Assembly: GCA_003156795.1 (NCBI GenBank) | Contig: PMHU01000326.1 | Location: 1 to 13,694 of the forward strand | DNA: 13,694 nucleotides | Origin: Acidimicrobiaceae bacterium | GTDB lineage: Bacteria > Actinomycetota > Acidimicrobiia > Acidimicrobiales > Palsa-688 | Direction: 5' to 3' | Shown: one piece after another, positions 1-7,334 of the stretch | Layout of the letters: each line of letters opens with the position of its first letter | Numbering within the stretch: position 1 is the first letter of the stretch | Translations under genes and position numbers: made by a program | Notes under the pieces: generated by a model | The model's input: only the letters and a program-made list of their open reading frames with translations | Databases searched by the model: none | Told to the model about the DNA's origin: nothing

Positions 1-404
1 GAGGAGAACTCGGTGTAGCGCGGCGACGACCCGTCCAGGTTCGGGAACGGCACGTGGGCGGGAGCAGGAACGATCGACACGCCCCGCCCCGAAGCGGGCG
101 CCGCCCCGGTGCCCACCGGGCCGGACGCGGGAGTCTTGCAGGACGCGCTGATGGCCGGAGCCGAGCGGGCCACCAGGCCCGTTCCGACCTTCACCGCCCC
201 AGGAACGGTCGTGGTCGGGGCCGCAGCCTTCTTGCTCTTGCCGGAGCCTGAGGTGACGATGGCCAGCACAACCGCGATCACCACCGCGATCACGATGATC
301 GGAACCGTTCGGGTGTAGCGCTTGCGTCGCTTCTGGGCCATTTGGAGCTCGGCCATGCGGGCCCGGCGGTTGGCGTCCTGGCGGGCTCTCTTGTCGGAAG
401 GCAC
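1..404 (-). CDS. Membrane-anchored exported protein, N-terminal part; probable cyclophilin-type peptidyl-prolyl isomerase
   Basis: Read on the minus strand, an open frame begins at GTG (404-402) and runs without a stop off the left edge, giving 134 codons. Residues 1-33 are very basic (MPSDKRARQDANRRARM...), residues 34-51 form one hydrophobic membrane segment (VPIIVIAVVIAVVLAIV), and a low-complexity Lys/Ala/Pro/Thr linker follows. The visible part ends in SSPRYTEFSS. The basic start, single anchor and RYT-F segment resemble exported actinobacterial cyclophilins, whose catalytic domain would lie beyond the edge. That assignment is recalled from the family and not shown by the sequence here. 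A TAGCTT box lies 8 bases before the GTG. An alternative start, ATG at codon 17, would remove the basic head. The gene is divergent from lysC. Confidence 0.6.
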   Translation of the reverse strand, partial: MPSDKRARQDANRRARMAELQMAQKRRKRYTRTVPIIVIAVVIAVVLAIVTSGSGKSKKAAAPTTTVPGAVKVGTGLVARSAPAISASCKTPASGPVGTGAAPASGRGVSIVPAPAHVPFPNLDGSSPRYTEFS

Positions 405-412
405 GGGCGACC

Positions 413-418
413 AAGCTA
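413..418 (-). promoter_or_regulatory. -10 box (TAGCTT) for the left-edge gene, leaderless type
   Basis: On the minus strand TAGCTT ends 8 bases before the GTG at 404. Transcription would therefore begin at or within a base or two of the start codon. No Shine-Dalgarno sequence is present. No convincing -35 hexamer was found. Confidence 0.4.
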
Positions 419-482
419 GTGCGCGCCGGCAACCCGGTGGGGCCGCACGAAAACGCGCTCGGGCGGCTTTGGGCCCCGCTGG

Positions 483-488
483 TACCCT
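483..488 (+). promoter_or_regulatory. -10 box (TACCCT) for lysC, leaderless type
   Basis: GGTACCCT lies 8 bases before the GTG at 497, in the 92-base divergent gap. There is no purine-rich ribosome-binding site in between. The spacing predicts a transcript starting at or next to the lysC start codon, leaving no room for a riboswitch or attenuator leader. No good -35 hexamer is visible. Confidence 0.45.
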
Positions 489-496
489 GGCTTGCC

Positions 497-1714
497 GTGG
501 CCTTGGTGGTGATGAAGTTCGGCGGGACGTCCGTTGCCGATGCCGAGCGCATGCGCGCCGTGGCCGACTACGTCGCTCGCACGGTACGCCGGGGCAACCA
601 GGTTGTCGTCGCCGTGTCGGCCATGGGCAAAGAGACCGACGAGCTGCTCCACCTGGCCGGCCAAGTATCCGACACCCGCCCGGGACGCGAGATGGACATG
701 CTGATCACCGCGGGTGAGCGCAAGGCCATGGCCCTCCTGTGCATGGCATTGCACGACATGGGCATCTCGTCCGACAGCTTCACGGGTAGCCAGGCCGGGA
801 TCATCACCGACACCGACCACACCAAGGCCAAGATCGTCGACGTGCGGGCCGATCGCGTGAGGGGCGCCCTGGCCGAGGGACGGGTCCCGGTCGTGGGCGG
901 AGCCCAGGGTGTCTCCACCAACCGGGATGTGACCTTCCTTGGCCGCGGAGGCACCGATACGACCGCCGTCGCCCTGGCCCAGGCCCTGTGCGCCGACGCG
1001 TGCGAGATCTACACCGACGTGTCGGGTGTCTACACCGCCGACCCGCGAGTCGTTCCCGAAGCGAGGCGCCTCAAGCGGGTCAGCTTCGAAGAGATGTTGG
1101 AGCTGTGCGCTTCCGGCTGTCCCAAGCCGGCCATGCGCTCGGTGGAGTTCGCCCGTAATCACGGGGTCCGGCTCCACGTTCGCTCGGCTTTCACCTGGGA
1201 GCCGGGGACTTGGATCGAGGAGGAAGACCCCGAATTGGAACAGGCCATCATTTCGGCCGTGACCTCGGATACGTCCGAGGCAAAAGTGACGGTGACGGGC
1301 GTTCCCGACCACCCCGGCATAGCCGCGAGGCTTTTCCGGGCCTTGGCCGAACGGTCCATCAACGTCGACATGATCCAGCAGAACGTGTCCCTGGCCGGCA
1401 CGACGGACATCTCTTTTACGGTTCCCCACGAGGACCTGTCGACGGCGGACGAAGTGAGCCGCAGCCTGCAGTCCGAGATCGGCGCCGACCAAGTGCTGGC
1501 CGACCCGGACGTCGCCACCGTCTCGATCGTCGGCGCCGGAATGAAGACCCACCCCGGGGTGTCGGCGACCATGTTCGAGACGCTGGCCAACGAGGGCATC
1601 AACATAGAAATGATCTCCACGTCCTCCATACGGCTCACTTGCGTCGTCCGTGCGGACGTGGTGGACAAGGCGGTGGTGGCGCTTCATCGGGCGTTCAAGC
1701 TGGAAGGCGAATAG
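497..1714 (+). CDS. lysC: Aspartate kinase
   Basis: The product phosphorylates L-aspartate to aspartyl phosphate, the first step towards lysine/diaminopimelate, threonine and methionine; it is cytosolic. The protein is 405 residues. KFGGTS (7-12) is the nucleotide/aspartate-binding start, GRGGTDTTA (149-157) and TDVSGVYTADPR (173-184) are kinase-domain signatures, and two ACT regulatory domains cover about 263-335 and 342-405. The GTG at 497 was chosen because it places MALVVMKFGGTS at the N-terminus as in the family; the open frame extends to 419 but upstream residues look non-coding. Two departures from the usual sequence are SGCPKPAMRSVEFA (206-219), where relatives usually carry a GxKVL-type stretch, and STSSIRL (374-380), where a Glu commonly follows STS. 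The stop abuts asd, so the two are co-transcribed. Confidence 0.96.
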   Translation: MALVVMKFGGTSVADAERMRAVADYVARTVRRGNQVVVAVSAMGKETDELLHLAGQVSDTRPGREMDMLITAGERKAMALLCMALHDMGISSDSFTGSQAGIITDTDHTKAKIVDVRADRVRGALAEGRVPVVGGAQGVSTNRDVTFLGRGGTDTTAVALAQALCADACEIYTDVSGVYTADPRVVPEARRLKRVSFEEMLELCASGCPKPAMRSVEFARNHGVRLHVRSAFTWEPGTWIEEEDPELEQAIISAVTSDTSEAKVTVTGVPDHPGIAARLFRALAERSINVDMIQQNVSLAGTTDISFTVPHEDLSTADEVSRSLQSEIGADQVLADPDVATVSIVGAGMKTHPGVSATMFETLANEGINIEMISTSSIRLTCVVRADVVDKAVVALHRAFKLEGE

Positions 1715-2761
1715 ATGACCACGGTGGGGATCTACGGGGCGACCGGCCAGGTCGGCGCGGTCATGCGGACCGTGCTCGACTCGCGGCGCTTCCCGCATCG
1801 TGGCCTGCGCCTGTTCGCCAGCTCGCGCTCCGCGGGCCGGGTTCTCGATGGAGTCACGGTCGAGGACGTGGCCACCGCCGACCATGGGGGCGTGGACATC
1901 GCCCTTTTTTCCATGGGCGCGTCAGCTTCGAGGGAGTTCGCTGAAAAGGTGGCCGCCGCGGGAGCCGTCGTCATCGACAACTCCTCGGCCTGGCGCATGG
2001 ACCCGGGCTGCCCTCTCGTGGTACCGGAAGTCAACGGGGCCGCCCTGGACAGCATCCCGATGGGAATCGTGGCCAACCCCAACTGCACCACGATGGTATG
2101 CATGCCGGTGCTGGGCCCGCTGCACGCCGAAGCCGGGCTCGAACGGATCGTGGCGTCGACCTACCAGGCGGTTTCGGGAGCGGGCCTGCCCGGCACGGCG
2201 GAGCTTGAGGAGCAGATGCGGGCGGTCGGGGACAAGGCGGCTGCTCTGGCATTGGACGGTGCGGGCATCGAGTTCCCGCCCGCCAACACCTTCCCGGGAC
2301 CGATCGCTTTCAACGTGTTGCCCCATGCGGGTAGCTTCGACGGGGACGAGACCACCGAGGAGCTCAAGTTCCGCAATGAGAGCCGGAAGATACTCGGCAT
2401 CGCCGACCTCGCCGTCTCGGTCACCTGTGTCCGGGTGCCCGTCTATACCGGACACTCGCTCGCCCTCAACCTGACCTTTCGCGATCGGCTGAGCCCTGAG
2501 CGGGCCTCGAGCCTTTTGCGAAGCGCGGCGGGCGTCGAAGTAGTGGACGTTCCTACCCCGCTGCTGTCAGCCGGCGTGGATGCCTGCCTGGTCGGCCGGA
2601 TCAGGGCCGACCACAGCGACCCGAGCGGGCGGGGTCTGACGCTGTTCGTATCGGGCGACAACCTACGCAAAGGGGCGGCGCTCAACGCGGTCCAAATCGC
2701 CGAGGTGTTGCTCGAGCGGGGGATCGTGGGAGCCGGCGTCCGGCGCCCAGGACGATCTTGA
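1715..2761 (+). CDS. asd: Aspartate-semialdehyde dehydrogenase
   Basis: The enzyme reduces aspartyl phosphate with NADPH to aspartate semialdehyde, the step after LysC. The product is 348 residues, a normal length. It has the N-terminal dinucleotide-binding motif GATGQVG (8-14), SSR (37-39), the active-site cysteine in NPNCTT (Cys124), the QAVSGAG segment (151-157) and the catalytic histidine in PVYTGHS (His247). The ATG follows the lysC TAG with no gap, and GGAAGG at 1702-1707 lies 7 bases before it inside the lysC 3' end, indicating tightly coupled translation. The lysC-asd order is a standard actinobacterial operon. Confidence 0.96.
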   Translation: MTTVGIYGATGQVGAVMRTVLDSRRFPHRGLRLFASSRSAGRVLDGVTVEDVATADHGGVDIALFSMGASASREFAEKVAAAGAVVIDNSSAWRMDPGCPLVVPEVNGAALDSIPMGIVANPNCTTMVCMPVLGPLHAEAGLERIVASTYQAVSGAGLPGTAELEEQMRAVGDKAAALALDGAGIEFPPANTFPGPIAFNVLPHAGSFDGDETTEELKFRNESRKILGIADLAVSVTCVRVPVYTGHSLALNLTFRDRLSPERASSLLRSAAGVEVVDVPTPLLSAGVDACLVGRIRADHSDPSGRGLTLFVSGDNLRKGAALNAVQIAEVLLERGIVGAGVRRPGRS

Positions 2762-2780
2762 GCAGCTAGCCATCGTGCTC

Positions 2781-2828
2781 GTGACGGCGGTCGACGACGA
2801 TCGCATCCGCGCCGAAAGCCCGACTTGA
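2781..2828 (+). CDS. Possible 15-codon leader ORF before the GNAT gene
   Basis: A short frame from GTG (2781) encodes MTAVDDDRIRAESPT and ends with TGA at 2826-2828, overlapping the TTG start of the GNAT gene (TTGA). An in-frame GTG also occurs at 2775. TAGCCA at 2767-2772 ends 8 bases before 2781, like the leaderless boxes elsewhere in the window, but it lacks the final T. The arrangement resembles the two clearer 12-codon leaders near 11825 and 13209. It could equally be chance in the asd-GNAT gap. Confidence 0.25.
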   Translation: MTAVDDDRIRAESPT

Positions 2829-3673
2829 GCGTCGGCCAGGTGGCAGGTCAGACCGTTCCGACGGCACGGGTCAGCGTTCGCACCCTCCAAGACCTCGACG
2901 AACTCGGCCAGGTTGACGGCCTCTTCGGCGAGATTTGGGGTGCCATGGGCGGGCAAGTGGCCATGCCGGTCAACTTGTTGCAGGCCATCATCCATGCCGG
3001 GGGATACGTCGCCGGCGCCTGGTTGGAGGGCCGGATGGTGGGGGCCGCGGTCGCCTTCCTGGGCCGCCATGATGGGGTCGTTGAGCTGCATTCCCACGTG
3101 GCCGGGGTGGCCCGCGAGGCCCAGGGGAACGGGGTGGGGACCGCGCTCAAGCTGCACCAACGGGACTGGGCCCGGGCAGCTGGGATCGGCCGGATCGCGT
3201 GGACCTACGACCCCCTCGTGCGCCGAAACGGCTGGTTCAACCTGGTGAAGCTGGGAGCTCGCGCCGTCGCCTACTACCCGAACTTCTACGGTTCGATGGT
3301 CGACGAGCTCAACGGGTCCGACGAGACCGATCGATGCCTCATCCGGTGGGACCTCGATGGCAAACCTGGAGGCACCGGACCGTCTCCTGGTGAGCCTGTC
3401 CGTCTGCTCGAAGAGGCCGGCCGTCTGCTCGAAGTGTCCGACAAGCACCGCCCGTTGGTCGTCGACCTGGAAGCGGGCGGCTCGTCCGCCCCCGCCGTGC
3501 TCATGTGCCAAGTACCTCCCGATGTCGTTTCAATGCGGGCGAAGCAACCGGGACTGGCCCGGGAGTGGCGGCTCGCCCTTCGCCAAACGATGGGTCGGGC
3601 CATGCAGTCGGGGTACGAGGCCACGGCCATGACCACCGACGGCTGGTACGTGATGGAGAGGCCGGTCGGGTGA
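2825..3673 (+). CDS. GNAT-fold acyltransferase, COG3375 type; probable amino-acid N-succinyltransferase
   Basis: The protein is 282 residues. A GNAT acyl-CoA-binding loop is visible as REAQGNGVGTAL (97-108). It is followed by the strongly conserved block WTYDPLVRRNGWFNLVKLGA (126-145) and YGSMVDELNGSDETDR (155-170), which I recognise from the COG3375 family. The next gene overlaps its stop and encodes an NSAR/OSBS-family enzyme. In Geobacillus kaustophilus a GNAT enzyme beside NSAR is a succinyl-CoA:D-amino-acid N-succinyltransferase, so that role is inferred here; the true acyl donor is unknown. The start is uncertain: TTG 2825 is the first usable codon after an in-frame stop at 2759-2761, and GTG 2840 is the alternative. 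No clear ribosome-binding site is seen. The C-terminal 100 residues after WDL (175-177) look variable. Confidence 0.85.
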   Translation: MSVGQVAGQTVPTARVSVRTLQDLDELGQVDGLFGEIWGAMGGQVAMPVNLLQAIIHAGGYVAGAWLEGRMVGAAVAFLGRHDGVVELHSHVAGVAREAQGNGVGTALKLHQRDWARAAGIGRIAWTYDPLVRRNGWFNLVKLGARAVAYYPNFYGSMVDELNGSDETDRCLIRWDLDGKPGGTGPSPGEPVRLLEEAGRLLEVSDKHRPLVVDLEAGGSSAPAVLMCQVPPDVVSMRAKQPGLAREWRLALRQTMGRAMQSGYEATAMTTDGWYVMERPVG

Positions 3674-4785
3674 AAATCGAATTGGCGGAGCTGCGCCGGA
3701 TCGCGCTGCCGTTAGTAACACCCTTCCGCACCTCTTTCGGCACGGAAAGCAACCGCGACATCCTGCTGGTGCGCTTGCGGGGTACAGATGGCGACGGATG
3801 GGGCGAGTGCGTGGCCATGAGCGAGCCGCTGTACTCGTCGGAGTACGTCGACGGGGCCCATGCTGTCGTGCGCGACCACCTCCTGCCCCGCTTGATGGCC
3901 CTCACGACCGACCTCACGGCCGAGGCCGTCGGGCCCGCCTTCCAGGCCGTCAAAGGCCATCCGATGGCCAAATCGGTAGTCGAGATGGCGGTTCTCGACC
4001 TGGAGCTGTCCGGGCGCGGCGAGTCGTTCGGCCACTACCTGGGGGCGGTCCGGGACGCGGTGCCGGCGGGGGTTTCGGTGGGCATCATGGGATCGGTCCC
4101 CGAACTCCTCGGCGCAGTCGCCCACTACCTCGCCCAGGGCTACGCCCGGATCAAGCTCAAGATCGAGCCTGGTTGGGACCTGGACCCGGTGCGGGCCGTG
4201 CGTGAAAGGTTCGGCGACGAAGTCGCGTTGCAAGTCGACGCCAACGCCGCTTACACGTTGGCGGACGCCCGTCACCTGGCTCAGCTCGACCCCTTCGGCC
4301 TGTTGCTCATCGAACAGCCGCTGCCCGAGGAGGACGTGGCTGGCCACGCCGCCCTGGCTGCGCAGATTCGCACCCCCGTGTGCCTCGACGAGTCCATTAC
4401 TTCGGCGGCCGCCGCGTTCGACGCCATCCAGCGAGGCGCCTGCTCGATCGTCAACGTCAAGGCCGGGCGGGTCGGCGGCTACCTCGAAGCCAAGAGGGTC
4501 CACGACGTGTGCGCCGCCTTGGGCGTTCCGGTGTGGTGCGGTGGGATGCTCGAGACCGGGTTGGGCCGGGCCGCCAACGTGGCCCTGGCCGCCCTGCCCA
4601 ACTTCAGCCTGCCCGGCGACACCTCGGCGTCGGAGCGGTACTGGCGCCATGACCTGACCCCCCCCTTCGTGTTGGAGGACGGTTGCTTGCGGGTACCGAC
4701 CGGCCCGGGTCTCGGCGTGCGCCCCGACCCGGACCGCCTGGCGGAGGTGACGGTGTCGGTCGAGGAGATCGCCTGGAGCGTTTGA
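3670..4785 (+). CDS. N-succinylamino-acid racemase / o-succinylbenzoate synthase (enolase superfamily)
   Basis: The 371-residue product has the full catalytic set of the MLE-type enolase superfamily: KLK (Lys162, Lys164), metal ligands Asp190 (QVDAN), Glu215 (IEQP) and Asp240 (LDES), and Lys264 (VNVKAGRVGG). The WCGGMLETGLGRAAN segment (289-303) is typical of the NSAR/OSBS subgroup. Members racemise N-succinyl amino acids, make o-succinylbenzoate for menaquinone, or both; sequence alone does not decide. The GTG at 3670 overlaps the TGA of the GNAT gene by four bases (GTGA), so the two are translationally coupled, which favours the NSAR pathway. No desuccinylase (M20 peptidase) gene, the third partner of that pathway, is in the window, and no men gene is adjacent. 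Calling it menC would be premature. Confidence 0.92.
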   Translation: MKIELAELRRIALPLVTPFRTSFGTESNRDILLVRLRGTDGDGWGECVAMSEPLYSSEYVDGAHAVVRDHLLPRLMALTTDLTAEAVGPAFQAVKGHPMAKSVVEMAVLDLELSGRGESFGHYLGAVRDAVPAGVSVGIMGSVPELLGAVAHYLAQGYARIKLKIEPGWDLDPVRAVRERFGDEVALQVDANAAYTLADARHLAQLDPFGLLLIEQPLPEEDVAGHAALAAQIRTPVCLDESITSAAAAFDAIQRGACSIVNVKAGRVGGYLEAKRVHDVCAALGVPVWCGGMLETGLGRAANVALAALPNFSLPGDTSASERYWRHDLTPPFVLEDGCLRVPTGPGLGVRPDPDRLAEVTVSVEEIAWSV

Positions 4786-4810
4786 GTCCTGAGGCAACGC
4801 GGTACCCCAA

Positions 4811-4823
4811 CCCACGACGTGGG
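4811..4823 (+). promoter_or_regulatory. Perfect 13-base palindrome CCCACG-A-CGTGGG, possible operator
   Basis: Two 6-base arms flank one base. The element lies in the 58-base gap after the racemase gene and ends 5 bases before the -10 box of the first DUF4012 gene, so it sits where the -35/-10 spacer would be. That position suits a repressor site. A weak terminator for the upstream operon is an alternative, although no T-run follows directly. Confidence 0.4.
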
Positions 4824-4828
4824 TGAGG

Positions 4829-4834
4829 TAGATT
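4829..4834 (+). promoter_or_regulatory. -10 box (TAGATT) for the first DUF4012 gene, leaderless type
   Basis: GGTAGATT ends 9 bases before the TTG at 4844. The same eight bases at the same distance precede the TTG of the second DUF4012 gene. No ribosome-binding site lies between. The repeated box and spacing support both this promoter and the TTG start. Confidence 0.5.
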
Positions 4835-4843
4835 TCTCGTTCC

Positions 4844-7213
4844 TTGGAGGGCAACGGCGACGCTTCGGGCCCGGGACGAGCGGCGACTCCTGCCGACCCC
4901 TCAAAGCCCGGGTCCGGGGACGGCCAGGATCACCGGCGACGGATCTTTGAGGTCGCCGTCGGCCTGACTTGTGTGGCCGCGGCGGTCGGCGGAGCGACCG
5001 CAGGTTGCCATCCGACCGGGTCCAGCGGCCTCGACGCCGGGTACGCGTCGCTCCTGGCTGGGGTGGTCACGTTGGGGGCCAGCCGCGCCAATCGCGGCAG
5101 CTTGCTGGTCGCGGCGGCCGTCGGGGTCGCTTTCAGTCGAAGCTGGTTGTGGCTGCCGGCCGGCGCCGCGCTGGTCCTGGCTCTGGCGGCCTGCTTTCCC
5201 AAGCGTTCGTACCCTCCCCTCGGCGCCGTGATCGGCGCCGTCGTGGCCCAGGTCATCCTTCGATTGCCGACTCTTGGCTTCCACGGGCTCAGCGCTTTGG
5301 CGGCGACCGTGGCCGTGGTCGTGGTGCTCGGGTCGGCTTGGCGCGCCCTTGGAGCTCGCTTTCGCCGGTTGATGGTTGGCGGCGTCTCGGTCCTCCTCGG
5401 CGTGGCCGTGATCGTGAGCGCGCCGGTCGCGATCAGCGGATTGCTGGCCAAAGGAGCCGTCGACCGCGGCGTCGCCGCGGCCAAGTCGGCCCTTGCCGAC
5501 ATCAACAAGGACAGCGCCCCCGACGCGGTCAGCGACTTGAGGATTGCGGCCGCCGACTTTTCCAGTGCCCACGCCAAGACGGACCACTGGTGGGCGTGGG
5601 GCGGATCCTTGGTGCCGGTCGTCGCTCAGCAGCGCCGGGCCATGGTCGACGTCACCGGGGCCGGCTATCGCCTGGCGGCCAGCGCGTCGAGGGAGGCGGG
5701 GGCCATCAACTTCCACGCCTTGACCACCCATCACGGCCAGGTCGACCTGACCGCGGTGCGAGCTCTCACCGGGCCCGTCGACGCCCTCGACTCGCAGATC
5801 GCGGCCGCTCAGGCGGTCGTCTCCGTCACCAAGTCGGGGTGGCTGGTCCCACCGATCGCCGACCATTTCGAGAAGCTCGACGCCCAGCTCGCCAAAGCTC
5901 GCCAGGCTGCCGACCTGGCCGCCGAAGCGGTCAAGGACTGTCCGCAGCTGCTGGGCGGCGATGGTGTCGAGCGTTACCTCGTCGTGTTCATGTCCCCTTC
6001 CGAAACGCGAGGGCTGGGCGGCTTGATCGGTGCCTACGCCGAGCTGTCCTTCGATCAGGGGAAGATACAGATCACCCGGTCCGGGCCGTCACCGTCGCTG
6101 TCGGTGCTGCCGCCGGCCCCAGCTCCTATCCTGACCGGCCCGGCCCAGTACCTGGCTCGGTACGGCGCCTTTTCCCCGCAACGCTTCTTCGAGGACGTCA
6201 CGTACTCGCCCGACTTCCCCACCGTCGAGGATGTGGTGGCACAGCTTTACCCCCAAGTCGGTGGCGACCACATCGACGGTGTCATGGCCCTCGATCCCTA
6301 CGCGCTGGCCGCCCTCCTGAAGTTCACCGGACCGATCACGGTCTCGGGCCTTCCGCAGCAGCTGACGTACTCCAACGCGGCCGAGGTCCTCCTGCGGCAG
6401 GAGTACATCGACGAGCCTGCGCTCACCCAGCAGGATGCGAGGCAGAGCATTCTGCAGGAGGCCCTCACCGTCGGCTTCCATCGGCTGCTGTCGGGGAGCC
6501 TGCCTGCACCCAACCAGCTGGCGGCTGCCCTCAGCCCCGAAGTCCGCCAAGGTCGGCTCCTTTTCTGGTCCGATCAGCCGGCCGTCCAGCCGCTGTTGCG
6601 CCGGCTCGGCCTGGAAGGCGCATTCCCGCAGCCTGGGCGTTCGAGCGACGTGCTTGCTGTCACGGTCGCCAACGCGGCCCACAACAAGATCGACTCCTAT
6701 CTGGAGGAGAGCGTCTCCGAGCAGGTCAGCTACAACCCGGCCGACGGCCACGTCAGCGCCAGCGTGGCCCTGTCCCTCGACAACCAGGCTCCACGCTCCG
6801 GACTGCCGATCTACCTGATCGGCAGCCCCGGGGGCGGTGACCTGCCCTTGGGCACCAACTACATGTGGCTGTCGGTCTACAGCCCCTTCGACCTTACCTA
6901 TGCGACTCTGCGGGGCCAGGTCCTCCCCTTCGAAAAGGGGGTCGCGGAGTTGGGCGTGACCGCCTACAGCATCTTTCTCCAAATCCCGTCCATGACGACC
7001 GACACCCTGCACCTGTCCTTCGACGGGTACGTGGCGGCCGGACCAACCTATCGGGCGACGGTTCGCCTTCAGCCCCTCGCCAACCCTCAGACCGTCGATG
7101 TGTCCGTCTCGCCGACTGCCGGGTGGCGCGCCAGAAAGACGGACGGCCCTTGGACGGCCGGGTCCGACGAAGTGCAGACCCACGCGTGGACCTTCCGGCG
7201 TGCGGGCGCGTAG
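4844..7213 (+). CDS. Polytopic membrane protein with DUF4012 domain, copy 1
   Basis: The protein is 789 residues. After a Gly/Pro-rich cytosolic head (1-30) there are about five or six hydrophobic segments between 35 and 200, the last at about 176-200. A long extracytoplasmic part follows, containing the DUF4012 core from about 375. Recognisable core blocks are RYLVVFMSPSETRGLGGLIG (377-396), TYSPDFPTVEDV (453-464), and DGVMALDPYALAALLKFTGP (478-497). DUF4012 proteins are often found in exopolysaccharide loci, but no biochemical function is established. The membrane-rich N-terminal extension is more than the single anchor I know from typical members. The second copy at 7693 aligns along the full length, and the two flank a small sortase substrate. 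The TTG start is supported by the shared promoter spacing. Confidence 0.9.
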   Translation: MEGNGDASGPGRAATPADPSKPGSGDGQDHRRRIFEVAVGLTCVAAAVGGATAGCHPTGSSGLDAGYASLLAGVVTLGASRANRGSLLVAAAVGVAFSRSWLWLPAGAALVLALAACFPKRSYPPLGAVIGAVVAQVILRLPTLGFHGLSALAATVAVVVVLGSAWRALGARFRRLMVGGVSVLLGVAVIVSAPVAISGLLAKGAVDRGVAAAKSALADINKDSAPDAVSDLRIAAADFSSAHAKTDHWWAWGGSLVPVVAQQRRAMVDVTGAGYRLAASASREAGAINFHALTTHHGQVDLTAVRALTGPVDALDSQIAAAQAVVSVTKSGWLVPPIADHFEKLDAQLAKARQAADLAAEAVKDCPQLLGGDGVERYLVVFMSPSETRGLGGLIGAYAELSFDQGKIQITRSGPSPSLSVLPPAPAPILTGPAQYLARYGAFSPQRFFEDVTYSPDFPTVEDVVAQLYPQVGGDHIDGVMALDPYALAALLKFTGPITVSGLPQQLTYSNAAEVLLRQEYIDEPALTQQDARQSILQEALTVGFHRLLSGSLPAPNQLAAALSPEVRQGRLLFWSDQPAVQPLLRRLGLEGAFPQPGRSSDVLAVTVANAAHNKIDSYLEESVSEQVSYNPADGHVSASVALSLDNQAPRSGLPIYLIGSPGGGDLPLGTNYMWLSVYSPFDLTYATLRGQVLPFEKGVAELGVTAYSIFLQIPSMTTDTLHLSFDGYVAAGPTYRATVRLQPLANPQTVDVSVSPTAGWRARKTDGPWTAGSDEVQTHAWTFRRAGA

Positions 7214-7246
7214 ACGATCACGGGCTGGTAGCGGGTTCGGATCGTC
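7213..7246 (+). terminator. Weak inverted repeat after the first DUF4012 gene
   Basis: GACGATC (7213-7219) and GATCGTC (7240-7246) are perfect inverted arms separated by 20 bases, starting in the stop codon. A short GAAAG follows instead of a T-run. It could be a weak terminator or mRNA-end stem; chance is possible. Confidence 0.25.
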
Positions 7247-7302
7247 GAAAGACGTGGATTGCGGGTTTTACCCGGGTGCTTCCGTTGGGGTTCGAGGACC
7301 GC

Positions 7303-7308
7303 TAAAAT
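7303..7308 (+). promoter_or_regulatory. -10 box (TAAAAT) for the small LAFTG protein gene
   Basis: TAAAAT is a near-consensus -10 box, with TTCCGT at 7280-7285 as a poor -35 at 17 bases. Transcription would start near 7315, giving a leader of about 20 bases that holds the strong ribosome-binding site AGAAGGAG (7316-7323). This is the only promoter here with a conventional leader, and its surroundings (7303-7336) are unusually A-rich for this DNA. Confidence 0.45.
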
Positions 7309-7334
7309 TCACCCCAGAAGGAGACAAAATAACT

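Noticed and set aside
405..496. Lysine riboswitch or attenuator leader before lysC
   Set aside because: The gap is only 92 bases and is shared with a divergent gene. The -10 box lies 8 bases from the start codon, leaving no transcribed leader.
416..1885. Long minus-strand open frame (489 codons) opposite lysC
   Set aside because: It is antisense to an unmistakable aspartate kinase. The predicted protein is His/Gly/Arg-rich without any domain, as expected from the third-position GC bias of the real gene.
3712..4854. Minus-strand open frame of 380 codons opposite the racemase gene
   Set aside because: It lies opposite a gene with a complete catalytic residue set. The translation is low-complexity and matches no family.
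4969..6840. Plus-strand 623-codon frame inside DUF4012 copy 1
   Set aside because: It is an Arg-rich overlap in another frame. The DUF4012 frame is supported by a paralogue and by domain motifs.
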